This document shows, one piece after another, positions 54,208-63,424 of a stretch of DNA of 64,000 nucleotides. The position numbers and the translations under genes are program-made. The DNA is taken from positions 1-64,000 of the forward strand of contig NZ_WLYI01000017.1 in assembly GCF_009707515.1 (NCBI RefSeq), written 5' to 3'. The notes under the pieces are model-generated. The model ran no database searches, had not been told where the DNA came from, and saw nothing but the letters and a program-made list of their open reading frames with translations. Every line of letters starts with the position of its first letter. Within the stretch, counting starts at the first letter, position 1. This DNA is from Pseudomonas karstica (GTDB lineage Bacteria > Pseudomonadota > Gammaproteobacteria > Pseudomonadales > Pseudomonadaceae).

Positions 54208-55182
54208 TTACTGAGCTTGAGCTTCAACCGAGGCTTCTACGCGACGGTTAACAGCACGACCTGCGTCAGTTGCGTTGTCAGCAACTGGGCGGGATTCACC
54301 GTAACCAACCGAAGTTACACGGTTAGCTTCAACGCCATCACTGACCAGGACTTGCTTAACAGCGTCAGCACGACGCTGGGACAGCTTCTGGTTGTAAGCG
54401 TCTGGACCGATGGAGTCAGTGTGACCAGCAACTTCAACGTTGGTAGCTGGGTACTGCTTCATGAAGTCAGCGAGGTTTTGCACGTCGCTGTAGCTGTCAG
54501 ACTTGACAACCGACTTGTCGAAGTCGAACTTCACGTCCAGCTCAACACGAACAACCTGAGCAACCGGAGCTTCTGGCTCTGGAACTGGCTCTGGAGCAGG
54601 TGCTGGGGCAGGAGCTACTGCGCCGGCGTTACCGCCGAAGTTCACACCCAGACCAACCAGGGCAGCGTAGTCCCACTTGCCGTTGTCCATTGCGTAGTCA
54701 GCTTCAACACCGGCACGAGCGTACAGGTTGTTGGTGAAGTAGTACTTCACGCCGGTACCGATGATAGCCAGGGTCGACTGATCGCGACCGCTGTGACCGT
54801 CAGCTTTGACGCTACCACGGCTCTGGTGACCGAAACCGCCTTCCAGGTATGGACGCAGGGAGTCGACGCCAGCCTGACCGAAGTGGTAGGTAGCAACCAG
54901 GCTACCAGTATCACCACCAATCTTCTGGTTGCCAGTACCGTTGTTCGAACGGGTGTGGTTGGTTTTGTCGTAGCTGAGGTTCAGCTCGAGGTCGTCGGTC
55001 AGGAAATAACCAATGCGAGCGCCTGGATTGAAGCCGTCTTCGATATTTTTGACGCTATCGTTGTACTGCTTCTTGTAGAACAGCTCGCCTTCAACTGCGC
55101 CTTGGCCTTGTGCCAGAACGCCGAAAGAAGTAGCGGCAATAAGAGAACCAATGGCCAAGCCCAAGGTGTTTTTCAGTTTCAT
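54208..55182 (-). CDS. oprF: Outer membrane porin OprF
   Basis: The 324-residue major porin has a signal peptide (residues 1-24, cut after VLA), an N-terminal eight-strand barrel, a proline-rich hinge (APAPAPAPEPVPEPEAPV) and a C-terminal OmpA-like peptidoglycan-binding domain (from about residue 205; GHTDSIGPDAYNQKLSQRRADAV). The mature sequence has no cysteine, unlike OprF of P. aeruginosa, which has four. It follows sigX, whose product is known to drive oprF in pseudomonads. Confidence 0.97.
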   Translation of the reverse strand: MKLKNTLGLAIGSLIAATSFGVLAQGQGAVEGELFYKKQYNDSVKNIEDGFNPGARIGYFLTDDLELNLSYDKTNHTRSNNGTGNQKIGGDTGSLVATYHFGQAGVDSLRPYLEGGFGHQSRGSVKADGHSGRDQSTLAIIGTGVKYYFTNNLYARAGVEADYAMDNGKWDYAALVGLGVNFGGNAGAVAPAPAPAPEPVPEPEAPVAQVVRVELDVKFDFDKSVVKSDSYSDVQNLADFMKQYPATNVEVAGHTDSIGPDAYNQKLSQRRADAVKQVLVSDGVEANRVTSVGYGESRPVADNATDAGRAVNRRVEASVEAQAQ

Positions 55183-55289
55183 CCGTTAAATCCCCATCTG
55201 GTGATTGTAAAGCAGTCCCACATACCGGGGGACAACTCGGTGACAAGTCTAACAGAACTTGCCTACACGTAAGAGATATTTGCACTGAA

Positions 55290-55880
55290 CTAAGTTTCAG
55301 TACCGTCCGCAAATTTCTCACGTAATTTATCAAGAGCACGTTTGTAACGCATTTTTGTAGCACTCAAACCCATATGCATGATGTCAGCGATTTCCTGAAA
55401 CTCCAGCTCTGCGACAAATCGTAGCACCAAAATTTCCCGGTCAATCGGATTCACATGCACCAACCAGCGATCAAGCCCGCCCTTCTCCTCAGGTGTCGGC
55501 GTCTTTTCTTCAGTCGCTTCCTCAAGGGGGTCCAGACTTAAAGCGTCCATCAAGCGACGCTTTCGCCGTTCCTTCCGATACTGCGTGATGCACTCATTGT
55601 ACGTGATGCTGTAGAGCCAGGTTTTGAACTTCGATTTACCCTCAAAGTTCTTCAGGCCATACAACACCTTGAGCATCACTTCCTGACAGACATCATCCGC
55701 ATCCCGATCGTTCCCCAAATATCTTGAACAAACGTTGAACAAGGTGCGTTGATACCTGCGCATCAACTCTTCGTACGCCCGTGTTACGTGAAACAGCTCC
55801 GTGTGCGAGCGCGCGACCAACTCCTCATCAGAGAGTTCACGGGGGTCATAGCGCGTGGACAGCGTTTGGGCTTTATTCAA
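55290..55880 (-). CDS. sigX: ECF sigma factor SigX
   Basis: The 196-residue sigma factor has region 2 (YLGNDRDADDVCQEVMLKVL and the WLYSITYNECITQYRKER recognition part) and region 4 (EFQEIADIMHMGLSATKMRYKRAL). SigX controls oprF and envelope/fatty-acid genes in P. aeruginosa and P. fluorescens. No dedicated anti-sigma gene is adjacent; the upstream CmpX mechanosensitive channel is instead linked to its activity. oprF follows after 107 bases. Confidence 0.95.
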   Translation of the reverse strand: MNKAQTLSTRYDPRELSDEELVARSHTELFHVTRAYEELMRRYQRTLFNVCSRYLGNDRDADDVCQEVMLKVLYGLKNFEGKSKFKTWLYSITYNECITQYRKERRKRRLMDALSLDPLEEATEEKTPTPEEKGGLDRWLVHVNPIDREILVLRFVAELEFQEIADIMHMGLSATKMRYKRALDKLREKFADGTET

Positions 55881-55966
55881 AACAAGTCGTGCCGACAGTC
55901 AGGTCAATGTCCGCCACAGCCCGGGTACCCAAGGTTGCGGCGGCGTACATTAGCAGGGTTGCCGGA

Positions 55967-56797
55967 TTAGCGGCTACTCACATGCTGTTCCAGCAGAATC
56001 CGATTGGACAACGAAATCAGTTCGCCATCATCGGTCAGCACTGTTGTCTTAACCGTACCGATCTCCTCGATCTGCCCTTCGACCTCGCCCACACGCACGT
56101 GCTGCCCAACCTGGTACAACTCACGCACATAGATTCCCGCAAGAATCTGGCCGGCAATATCCCGGCTTCCCAAACCCATGGCCAGCGCTACAGCCAGACC
56201 AACGGTAATCAAAACAATCACAATCACATGGTTGAGAAGGTCAGTCTTGACCTCCAACTGGCTGATTGCGACCGAGATACTGATGATGATCACCAATCCC
56301 TGAACGATCCGCCCCAGGCCGCTGGCGTAATCCAGCCCTACTCCTTCAGCCGCGCCGCGAACCAACCCATTGGCCAATTGCGCCAGCAAGACTCCCACCA
56401 ACAACACCAGCGCGCCGCCGAATACCTTGGGCAAATACAGCGCCAACATGTCGAGCGTAGCTGAAACTCGCTCAAGTCCAAGTGATTCAGCTGCAGAAAC
56501 CAAAAAAATCAGCAACACGAACCAATAGACGATCTTGCCGATCAATGTCGATATCGGCACTTGCAGCCCGGCACGACCTAACAACTTGGTAAGGCCAGTG
56601 CCGCCCATCAAGCGATCAAGGCCCAATTTGGCCAGCAACTTGGACAGCAGGGTGTCGAGCAACTTGGCCACGACAAAACCCAGTAAAACCACTACAAGGG
56701 CGCCAAACAGGTTGGGAATGAAATTCGCCACCTTGGTCCACAGTGCAGTCATTGCAGTTACCAGACTCTGCGTCCAGAGATCAAGTTCCATATTCAA
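55967..56797 (-). CDS. cmpX: CmpX, small-conductance mechanosensitive channel-like protein
   Basis: The 276-residue inner-membrane protein has several N-terminal helices (from about residue 18; PNLFGALVVVLLGFVVAKL) and a C-terminal MscS-like beta domain (GQHVRVGEVEGQIEEIGTVKTTVL, DGELISLSN). In P. aeruginosa CmpX influences SigX activity and membrane properties. It overlaps crfX by four bases and precedes sigX, matching the known cluster. Confidence 0.93.
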   Translation of the reverse strand: MNMELDLWTQSLVTAMTALWTKVANFIPNLFGALVVVLLGFVVAKLLDTLLSKLLAKLGLDRLMGGTGLTKLLGRAGLQVPISTLIGKIVYWFVLLIFLVSAAESLGLERVSATLDMLALYLPKVFGGALVLLVGVLLAQLANGLVRGAAEGVGLDYASGLGRIVQGLVIIISISVAISQLEVKTDLLNHVIVIVLITVGLAVALAMGLGSRDIAGQILAGIYVRELYQVGQHVRVGEVEGQIEEIGTVKTTVLTDDGELISLSNRILLEQHVSSR

Positions 56798-57039
56798 TCA
56801 GCCTTATCAGCAGTGCGAGCAATAGGTTTACGACGGGAAACAGGGGAGACGTGGGCAGAACCATTGTTCAGGGCCATCATCAACGCCGGCAACCAACGAC
56901 CGAGCAAACCGAACAGATCCCCCGCCCCTACCTGACGGTTGGCGGTTTTCAATACGCGGCCCAGACAAGCATCATCGTCCCGATTGGGTGGTGAGGCATT
57001 GAGCATGTCGCGTAAAGACTGTTCGAACGGATCGTGCAT
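56794..57039 (-). CDS. crfX: CrfX, small conserved protein of the sigX locus
   Basis: This 81-residue protein begins MHDPFEQSLRDMLNASP and has no membrane helix long enough to call with confidence, although residues about 43-57 are hydrophobic. CrfX is conserved in the cmaX-crfX-cmpX-sigX-oprF cluster, where its function is not settled. Its stop overlaps the cmpX start, so they are translationally coupled. Confidence 0.88.
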   Translation of the reverse strand: MHDPFEQSLRDMLNASPPNRDDDACLGRVLKTANRQVGAGDLFGLLGRWLPALMMALNNGSAHVSPVSRRKPIARTADKAD

Positions 57040-57125
57040 AAGTGACCTCTCGCAAGTGTTTTAAAAGACGAGGGTAAAATCCTTCAAGTCACAAGACCTT
57101 GTCGTACGTTCAGGTCATATTCAAG

Positions 57126-58121
57126 TCAAACCCAGCGCAAACGTCGAAACAACCACCACTGCCCCAGTGCCACAGACACCATCATCAAGCAGGCGATCAA
57201 GAACCCATAAGGGCTGGAAGAGAACGGAATCCCTCCCACGTTGATGCCCAGCAGCCCCGTCAGGAAACTCATCGGCAGGAAAATCCCGGTGATGATCCCG
57301 AAGCGGTACATGGTGCGATTCATGCGCACGCTCAAGCGCCGGTCTTCGGCCTCAAGCACAAGGCCCACGCGCTCTCGGGTCAATTCCAGCTCTTCCAGGT
57401 AGCGGGTCAGGCTGTTGTTCAACTCATTCCAATAATCAGCATCGTCGTCGACGAACCAGGACAACTTGGTGCGGGTCATCTGAGCGAAAATATCCCGCTG
57501 GGGTGATAAAAAGCGCTTCAGACCAGCGGCCCGCCGACGGATCTGCAAAACGCTGCCATGTTCAGGGGTATACCGTTCGTCGGCATCCAGTTTTTCTTCT
57601 TCAACATCGACGATTTCAGAAAGGTCACTGACCAGATCCTGCACCTTGTTGGTCAGGTACTGCGCCATATAAAGGATAAGTTCCGATGCCGTTTTAGGCC
57701 CTGTACCGCTCGCCAACTGCACCAGCAACTCATCGGTGGCGCGCAACGGTCGCAGACGCAGCGAAATGACCCGCGAAGCCGCGGCGAAAATCCGCACCGA
57801 CACCATGTCTTCCGGCTCGGCCCCGGGATTGAGGTTGACCCCACGCAAGAACAACAGCAATTCGGCGTCCGGCAGCGCTAACAAGCGTGGCCGGGTGTTC
57901 TCTTCCAGCAGCAAGTCACAGGCAAATTCGCTCAAGCCGCTGGATTTGCGCAACCAGGTCTGGGTCTGGGGATGGCTGCGATCCCAATGCAGCCACAGGC
58001 TTTCCTGGGGTTGCAGTTGCAGTTCATCCAACTCGGTCCGGGCAATCGAACGCGCACCGCCTTTGCCATCCAGCACCAGGGCATGCACCAACCCCCATTG
58101 CGCGTTTTCTTCCTCGAACAT
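57126..58121 (-). CDS. cmaX: CmaX, CorA/ZntB-family divalent cation transporter
   Basis: The 331-residue protein has a long cytoplasmic N-terminal domain with helical stalk and two C-terminal membrane helices. The signature between them reads GIN (in GLLGINVGG) instead of the GMN of classical CorA, as in ZntB. Cation identity (Mg, Zn or other) cannot be fixed from sequence. It heads the crfX-cmpX-sigX group, 86 bases upstream of crfX. Confidence 0.9.
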   Translation of the reverse strand: MFEEENAQWGLVHALVLDGKGGARSIARTELDELQLQPQESLWLHWDRSHPQTQTWLRKSSGLSEFACDLLLEENTRPRLLALPDAELLLFLRGVNLNPGAEPEDMVSVRIFAAASRVISLRLRPLRATDELLVQLASGTGPKTASELILYMAQYLTNKVQDLVSDLSEIVDVEEEKLDADERYTPEHGSVLQIRRRAAGLKRFLSPQRDIFAQMTRTKLSWFVDDDADYWNELNNSLTRYLEELELTRERVGLVLEAEDRRLSVRMNRTMYRFGIITGIFLPMSFLTGLLGINVGGIPFSSSPYGFLIACLMMVSVALGQWWLFRRLRWV

Positions 58122-58146
58122 CCTTACCCCTAGTGGCTATCGCAAT

Positions 58147-58638
58147 TTATTCAGGCATTTTCAGCGCGCGGGGAGAGATGATCACGCCGTTATTGTCGGC
58201 ATAGACATACTCACCCGGACGGAACGTCACGCCAGCAAAGGTCACAACCACGTTCAAATCGCCGAGGCCACGCTTGTCGGTCTTCATCGGATGGCTCGCC
58301 AGGGCCTGTACGCCCAGGTCGGTTTGGGCGATGACGTCGACATCGCGGATGCAACCGTAGATCACCAACCCTTCCCAGCCGTTTTTCGCGGCTTTCTCGG
58401 CGATCATGTCACCGAGCAGGGCACAACGCAGGGAACCGCCACCGTCGACCACCAACACTTTACCTGTGCCGTCCAACTCGGCTTGCGACTTGACCAGGGA
58501 GTTGTCCTCGAAGCACTTGATGGTAACGATCTGGCCACCAAAGGAATCTCGGCCACCAAAATTGCTGAACATCGGCTCGACCACCTGCACCAGCTCCGGG
58601 TAGGCATCACACAGGTCGGGGGTAATGTAATGGTTCAT
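58147..58638 (-). CDS. RraA-family protein
   Basis: The 163-residue protein matches RraA/ribonuclease activity regulator A and the related HMG/CHA aldolase fold: [44 protein letters not shown]. The G-x20-R-D motif that binds a divalent metal in aldolases is present, so it may inhibit RNase E or be a 4-hydroxy-4-methyl-2-oxoglutarate aldolase; sequence alone does not decide. The ATG at 58638 follows AGGAG. cmaX is 25 bases downstream. Confidence 0.87.
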   Translation of the reverse strand: MNHYITPDLCDAYPELVQVVEPMFSNFGGRDSFGGQIVTIKCFEDNSLVKSQAELDGTGKVLVVDGGGSLRCALLGDMIAEKAAKNGWEGLVIYGCIRDVDVIAQTDLGVQALASHPMKTDKRGLGDLNVVVTFAGVTFRPGEYVYADNNGVIISPRALKMPE

Positions 58639-58883
58639 CGGGAAACTCCTGCAGGTGAAAAGAAGTGTCGAACAGCCCACGGCTTACATCAGCCCTTTAA
58701 CTCAGGAAAACGCATCGCAACGAGGATTCTTTAGGTCAGGCTCGTTGTGGCCGGCAATGATCAGCCCCGCTCAGGTGTAACGCAATAGCCACTGCGCGAC
58801 TGAATATAACCAGAACAGCTCGATGCCTCATATCCTAGCTGCAACCACAAACCAGCGAAACGTCCTTGGTAGAGCCTTCTTTT

Positions 58884-59873
58884 TCAAAGTGCCGCGATCA
58901 CCTGAGGTGGCGATCCAACCAAAGGTGCCAGCGGATCTCTCAGCCAACGTTGCACCAACGGCCAGACTTCGGCCTGGGCTGCTTTGCTGACCAACATCTC
59001 GACATGCCCGAAGTCACCACCAAACCCTTGCTTGCGCCCCAGGCACAGATACTGACGGTGCTCAGAGCCAACCTGTTCGTAAAGTTTGCGGCAGGCCCAG
59101 TCCGGATCCTGATAATCGCCGGCGGCGCTCACCGCCAAAAGCGGTACACCCACCTCGGCCAGCCCGGCCCACCAATCGCCCTCAGCATCGCCAAAACGCC
59201 CGAACAAGCCGTGCCAACGCATGGTTTCCAGAGCCAAGCCGATAGGTTCGTCTTCGGGGCCGCGCTTGAGCCTGGTACCGGACAGCCGAGAGAAGCGCTT
59301 CAAGATAAACCGAGCGCCCCACTCCACCAGAGGAATCTTCAGTGGCCACCAAGCGCGACTGACCTGGCAACCAAACAATGCCACTGATGCCACCGCAGGT
59401 GCGCCCAGATACTGGCCACCCAACGCGGCTGCCAGCGTGATCCCTCCCAGAGAGTGACCAATCCAGTGGGGAACCTGCCCACTCTGCTCACAAACAAAGG
59501 CGGCAATGGCCGGCAAATCGTAACGAGCATAGTCAGCCACACGGTTTTTGGCGTAGTTCTGGTTGCGCCGGGACAAGCCGTGACCGCGCATTTCCGGGAT
59601 CCATACGTCAAATCCCTGCCGAGCCAGATAGGCTCCCAGGCCAATACCCTTGGGCGAGTACCAGAAACGTCGATTGGAAAAGCTGCCATGCAGTAGCACG
59701 ACCGGCACGCCGCGGCTTTGCGGGGCATCGGCCAAACCCAGACGGGTCAGGACCAATTCGACGGTGCCATCAGGGCTGTTGCCGGGTTTGAGACGATAGG
59801 CGTCTTCACTCAGGTCGCCACGACGCTCAGCGCTGATCAAGGCGACGGGAAACAAGTCACTGCTGCTTTGCAT
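58884..59873 (-). CDS. Alpha/beta-fold hydrolase
   Basis: The 329-residue protein has the oxyanion HG motif (VVLLHGSFSNRRFW), the nucleophile elbow GHSLGG (catalytic Ser), and a late conserved His (FGHVEML). It resembles esterase/lipase family members without a signal peptide. Substrate unknown. The ATG of MQSSSDL follows AAGAG. Two terminator-like hairpins lie just before its start, so little of the ppsA transcript should reach it and its promoter position is unclear. Confidence 0.86.
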   Translation of the reverse strand: MQSSSDLFPVALISAERRGDLSEDAYRLKPGNSPDGTVELVLTRLGLADAPQSRGVPVVLLHGSFSNRRFWYSPKGIGLGAYLARQGFDVWIPEMRGHGLSRRNQNYAKNRVADYARYDLPAIAAFVCEQSGQVPHWIGHSLGGITLAAALGGQYLGAPAVASVALFGCQVSRAWWPLKIPLVEWGARFILKRFSRLSGTRLKRGPEDEPIGLALETMRWHGLFGRFGDAEGDWWAGLAEVGVPLLAVSAAGDYQDPDWACRKLYEQVGSEHRQYLCLGRKQGFGGDFGHVEMLVSKAAQAEVWPLVQRWLRDPLAPLVGSPPQVIAAL

Positions 59874-59886
59874 AATGCTCTTGCAC

Positions 59887-59920
59887 AAAAAAGGGCGGCG
59901 TCCGGATGGAATTCCGCCCT
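59887..59920 (-). terminator. Second terminator between ppsA and the hydrolase
   Basis: On the minus strand AGGGCGG and CCGCCCT pair across a 15-base loop and a T6 run follows. It ends only 14 bases before the hydrolase start codon. Confidence 0.8.
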
Positions 59921-59934
59921 GTACAGAATGAGAA

Positions 59935-59964
59935 ATGCCGGTCAGCCGCAAGACTGACCGGCAT
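59935..59964 (-). terminator. First terminator after ppsA
   Basis: ATGCCGGTCAG and CTGACCGGCAT make an 11-bp perfect stem with an 8-base loop, eight bases past the ppsA stop, followed on the minus strand by TTTCTCATT. Confidence 0.8.
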
Positions 59965-59972
59965 GTGGCAAC

Positions 59973-62348
59973 TTAGGCTGGGGCTTGGCCTTCCGCCAGG
60001 AAGAACCAGGTTTCCAGCACAGAGTCGGGGTTCAGCGAGACGCTTTCGATGCCCTGCTCCATCAGCCATTTGGCAAGGTCCGGGTGGTCGGAAGGACCCT
60101 GGCCGCAGATGCCGATGTACTTGCCGGCCTTGTTACAGGCCTGGATGGCATTGGCCAGCAGCTTCTTGACCGCAGGATTACGCTCGTCGAACAAATGGGC
60201 GATGATCCCCGAGTCGCGGTCCAGGCCCAGGGTCAGTTGGGTCAGGTCGTTGGAGCCGATGGAGAAGCCGTCGAAGAACTCCAGGAACTCTTCGGCGAGG
60301 ATGGCGTTGGATGGCAGTTCACACATCATGATGACGCGCAGGCCGTTTTCGCCACGGGACAGGCCATTTTCCGCCAACAGGTCGACCACTTGGCTCGCTT
60401 CGCCCAACGTGCGTACGAACGGCACCATGATCTCGACGTTGGTCAGGCCCATCTCGTTGCGCACGCGCTTGAGCGCACGGCATTCAAGCTCGAAGCAATC
60501 ACGGAAGGCTTCGCTGATGTAACGCGAGGCACCACGGAAGCCCAACATCGGGTTTTCTTCTTCCGGTTCGTAGAGCTTGCCGCCGATCAGGTTGGCGTAT
60601 TCGTTGGACTTGAAGTCCGACAGGCGCACGATGACCTTTTTCGGGTAGAACGCCGCCGCCAGGGTACTGATGCCTTCCACCAGCTTCTCGACGTAGAAGC
60701 CCACCGGATCGTTGTAGCCGGCGATGCGCTTGTCGACGCTTTCCTTGATGTCCAACGGCAGGCCGTCGTAGTTCAACAGCGCCTTGGGATGCACGCCGAT
60801 CATCCGGTTGATGATGAACTCCAGGCGGGCCAAGCCCACGCCGGCGTTCGGCAACTGGGCAAAATCGAAGGCCCGGTCCGGGTTGCCGACGTTCATCATG
60901 ATCTTGAACGGCAGGTCCGGCATGGCGTCGATGGAGTTTTGCTTGATGTCGAAGCCCAGCTCACCCTCGAAGATCAACCCGGTGTCGCCTTCGGCGCAAG
61001 ACACGGTCACGCCTTGGCCGTCCTTCAATAGCTGAGTGGCGTTGCCGCAACCGACTACGGCTGGAATCCCCAGTTCACGGGCGATGATCGCCGCGTGGCA
61101 GGTTCGCCCGCCACGGTTGGTGACAATGGCGCTCGCGCGCTTCATGACCGGCTCCCAGTCCGGGTCGGTCATGTCGGAGACCAGCACGTCACCTGGCTGG
61201 ACCTTGTCCATCTCGGACACGTCCTTGATGATCCGCACCTTGCCGGCGCCGATGCGCTGGCCGATGGCACGCCCTTCCACCAGCACGGTACCGGTTTCTT
61301 TCAACAGGTAGCGTTCCATCACGTTGGCCGAAGTACGGCTCTTCACGGTTTCAGGTCGGGCCTGCACGATATACAGCTTGCCGTCGTCGCCGTCTTTGGC
61401 CCACTCGATGTCCATCGGGCACTTGTAGTGCTTCTCGATGATCATTGCTTGCTTGGCCAATTCGCTGACCTCGGCATCGCTCAGGCAAAAACGCGCACGC
61501 TCGGCCTTGTCGACATCAACGGTTTTCACCGAGCGACCGGCCTTGGCCTCGTCGCCGTAGATCATCTTGATTGCCTTGCTGCCCAGGTTGCGGCGCAGGA
61601 TCGCCGGACGGCCGGCTTCAAGCGTGTGTTTGTGGACGTAGAATTCGTCCGGGTTGACCGCGCCTTGTACGACGGTTTCCCCCAGGCCGTAAGCGCCGGT
61701 GATAAACACCACGTCACGAAAGCCCGATTCGGTATCCAGGGTGAACATCACGCCGGCGGTACCGGTTTCCGAACGCACCATGCGCTGCACACCGGCAGAC
61801 AGGGCCACCAGCTTGTGGTCGAACCCCTGGTGTACGCGGTAGGAAATAGCGCGATCGTTGAACAGCGAGGCGAACACTTCCTTGGCCGCACGGATGACGT
61901 TTTCAACGCCGCGGATATTAAGGAAGGTTTCTTGCTGGCCGGCAAAGGAGGCGTCCGGCAAGTCTTCGGCGGTAGCCGAGGAGCGAACGGCAACGGCCAT
62001 ATCCGGGTTACCGGCCGACAATGTCGCGAAGGCGGTGCGGATTTCGTCGTTGAGCTTCTCGGGGAACTCGGCTTCCATGATCCACTGGCGGATCTGGGCA
62101 CCGGTCTTGGTCAGGGCGCTGATGTCATCAACGTCCAGGGCGTCCAGCGCGGCGTGGATCTGAGCATTGAGGCCGCTCAGTTCGAGGAAATCGCGGTAAG
62201 CCTGGGCCGTGGTGGCAAAACCACCGGGCACCGAGACACCAGCGCCTGCAAGATTACTGATCATCTCGCCGAGGGATGCGTTCTTGCCCCCCACATGCTC
62301 TACATCATGGACGCCGAGCTTATCGAGGGAAACTACGTACTCTACCAA
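59973..62348 (-). CDS. ppsA: Phosphoenolpyruvate synthase
   Basis: The 791-residue enzyme makes PEP from pyruvate and ATP for gluconeogenesis. It has the N-terminal ATP-grasp domain ([12 protein letters not shown]), the swivelling domain with the phosphohistidine in [15 protein letters not shown], and the C-terminal PEP-binding barrel ending in [15 protein letters not shown] with the catalytic Cys. It is divergent from ppsR, its regulator. Confidence 0.97.
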   Translation of the reverse strand: MVEYVVSLDKLGVHDVEHVGGKNASLGEMISNLAGAGVSVPGGFATTAQAYRDFLELSGLNAQIHAALDALDVDDISALTKTGAQIRQWIMEAEFPEKLNDEIRTAFATLSAGNPDMAVAVRSSATAEDLPDASFAGQQETFLNIRGVENVIRAAKEVFASLFNDRAISYRVHQGFDHKLVALSAGVQRMVRSETGTAGVMFTLDTESGFRDVVFITGAYGLGETVVQGAVNPDEFYVHKHTLEAGRPAILRRNLGSKAIKMIYGDEAKAGRSVKTVDVDKAERARFCLSDAEVSELAKQAMIIEKHYKCPMDIEWAKDGDDGKLYIVQARPETVKSRTSANVMERYLLKETGTVLVEGRAIGQRIGAGKVRIIKDVSEMDKVQPGDVLVSDMTDPDWEPVMKRASAIVTNRGGRTCHAAIIARELGIPAVVGCGNATQLLKDGQGVTVSCAEGDTGLIFEGELGFDIKQNSIDAMPDLPFKIMMNVGNPDRAFDFAQLPNAGVGLARLEFIINRMIGVHPKALLNYDGLPLDIKESVDKRIAGYNDPVGFYVEKLVEGISTLAAAFYPKKVIVRLSDFKSNEYANLIGGKLYEPEEENPMLGFRGASRYISEAFRDCFELECRALKRVRNEMGLTNVEIMVPFVRTLGEASQVVDLLAENGLSRGENGLRVIMMCELPSNAILAEEFLEFFDGFSIGSNDLTQLTLGLDRDSGIIAHLFDERNPAVKKLLANAIQACNKAGKYIGICGQGPSDHPDLAKWLMEQGIESVSLNPDSVLETWFFLAEGQAPA

Positions 62349-62526
62349 GGTGATCTCTCCACTAACTGTGTTGGAAAAGCTCAGGACGCCGGCTGCTCAG
62401 TAAGAGCGAACACCGGTGCTTGTGGCCTGGACCTGGAAAATAAGTGAGAATGCGGCCCACTGCGGGACGGCAAAATCGCGCCTATCATATCCAAGATTCG
62501 TCATCAGCTTAAGGCCCAAGGCTCAA

Positions 62527-63345
62527 ATGAAACGATCTGCTTTCTTTATCTCCGACGGCACCGGCATTACAGCCGAAACCCTGGGTCAAAGCCTGTTGGC
62601 GCAGTTCGAAAACATTACCTTCAGCAAATTCACGCGGCCCTATATCGATAGCATGGATAAAGCGCGGGCCATGGTACAACAAATCAATCTGGCCGCCGAA
62701 AAAGACGGTTTTCGCCCGATCATTTTCGACACCATCGTCAATCAAGACATTCGTGAGATCCTCGCAACCTCCAATGGTTTCATGATCGACATTTTCTCGA
62801 CCTTCCTGGCGCCCCTGGAACAGGAGTTGAGTGAACATTCCTCATACTCCGTGGGCAAGTCCCATTCCATTGGCCATAACTCCAACTATATGGAGCGCAT
62901 CGAGGCGGTGAATTTCGCCCTGGACAATGACGACGGCGCCCGCACCCACTACTATGACAAAGCCGACCTGATCCTGGTGGGCGTGTCCCGTTGCGGCAAG
63001 ACCCCAACCTGCCTCTATATGGCCATGCAATTCGGTATCCGTGCCGCCAACTACCCCCTGACCGAAGACGACATGGAACACCTGACGCTGCCGGCGGCCC
63101 TGCGCGCCCACCAGCACAAGCTGTTCGGCCTGACCATCGACCCGGACCGCCTCACCGCCATTCGCAATGAGCGCAAGCCCAACAGCCGCTACTCCAGCTA
63201 TGCCCAGTGCGAGTTTGAGGTGCGGGAAGTGGAAAACCTGTTCCGTCGCGAGAATATTGCGCACATCAATTCCACGCATTTTTCGGTGGAAGAGATTTCG
63301 GCAAAGATCCTGGTGGAGAAAGGCGTGGAACGCAGGTTCAAGTGA
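62527..63345 (+). CDS. ppsR: PEP synthase regulatory kinase/pyrophosphorylase
   Basis: The 272-residue DUF299 protein both inactivates PpsA by ADP-dependent phosphorylation and reactivates it by phosphate-dependent release. The P-loop [15 protein letters not shown] (about residues 151-165) and N-terminal [13 protein letters not shown] are typical. The ATG at 62527 gives normal length. It is divergent from ppsA with 178 bases between starts. Confidence 0.95.
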   Translation: MKRSAFFISDGTGITAETLGQSLLAQFENITFSKFTRPYIDSMDKARAMVQQINLAAEKDGFRPIIFDTIVNQDIREILATSNGFMIDIFSTFLAPLEQELSEHSSYSVGKSHSIGHNSNYMERIEAVNFALDNDDGARTHYYDKADLILVGVSRCGKTPTCLYMAMQFGIRAANYPLTEDDMEHLTLPAALRAHQHKLFGLTIDPDRLTAIRNERKPNSRYSSYAQCEFEVREVENLFRRENIAHINSTHFSVEEISAKILVEKGVERRFK

Positions 63346-63361
63346 GGTAGCCACACGCCGC

Positions 63362-63424
63362 AAACTTATAGCTGCAAGTAAATGCCACTCGGCACTTGCC
63401 TTGCGGCTTGAAGCTTATAGCTGA
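63362..63424. repeat. AGCTT-type inverted repeat after ppsR
   Basis: Imperfect inverted and direct units (ACTTATAGCTGCAAG near the left, CTTGCGGCTTGAAGCTTATAGCTG on the right in two adjoining parts) lie between the convergent ppsR and aminotransferase genes. The right end overlaps the last codons of the minus-strand gene. It is related to the repeats at 19503 and 32404. Confidence 0.6.

Noticed and set aside
54217..55272. 351-codon plus-strand open frame
   Set aside because: Antisense to oprF; its V/T-rich composition reflects the complement of the porin codons.
61095..62447. 450-codon plus-strand open frame
   Set aside because: Antisense to ppsA, whose N-terminal ATP-grasp domain is intact.
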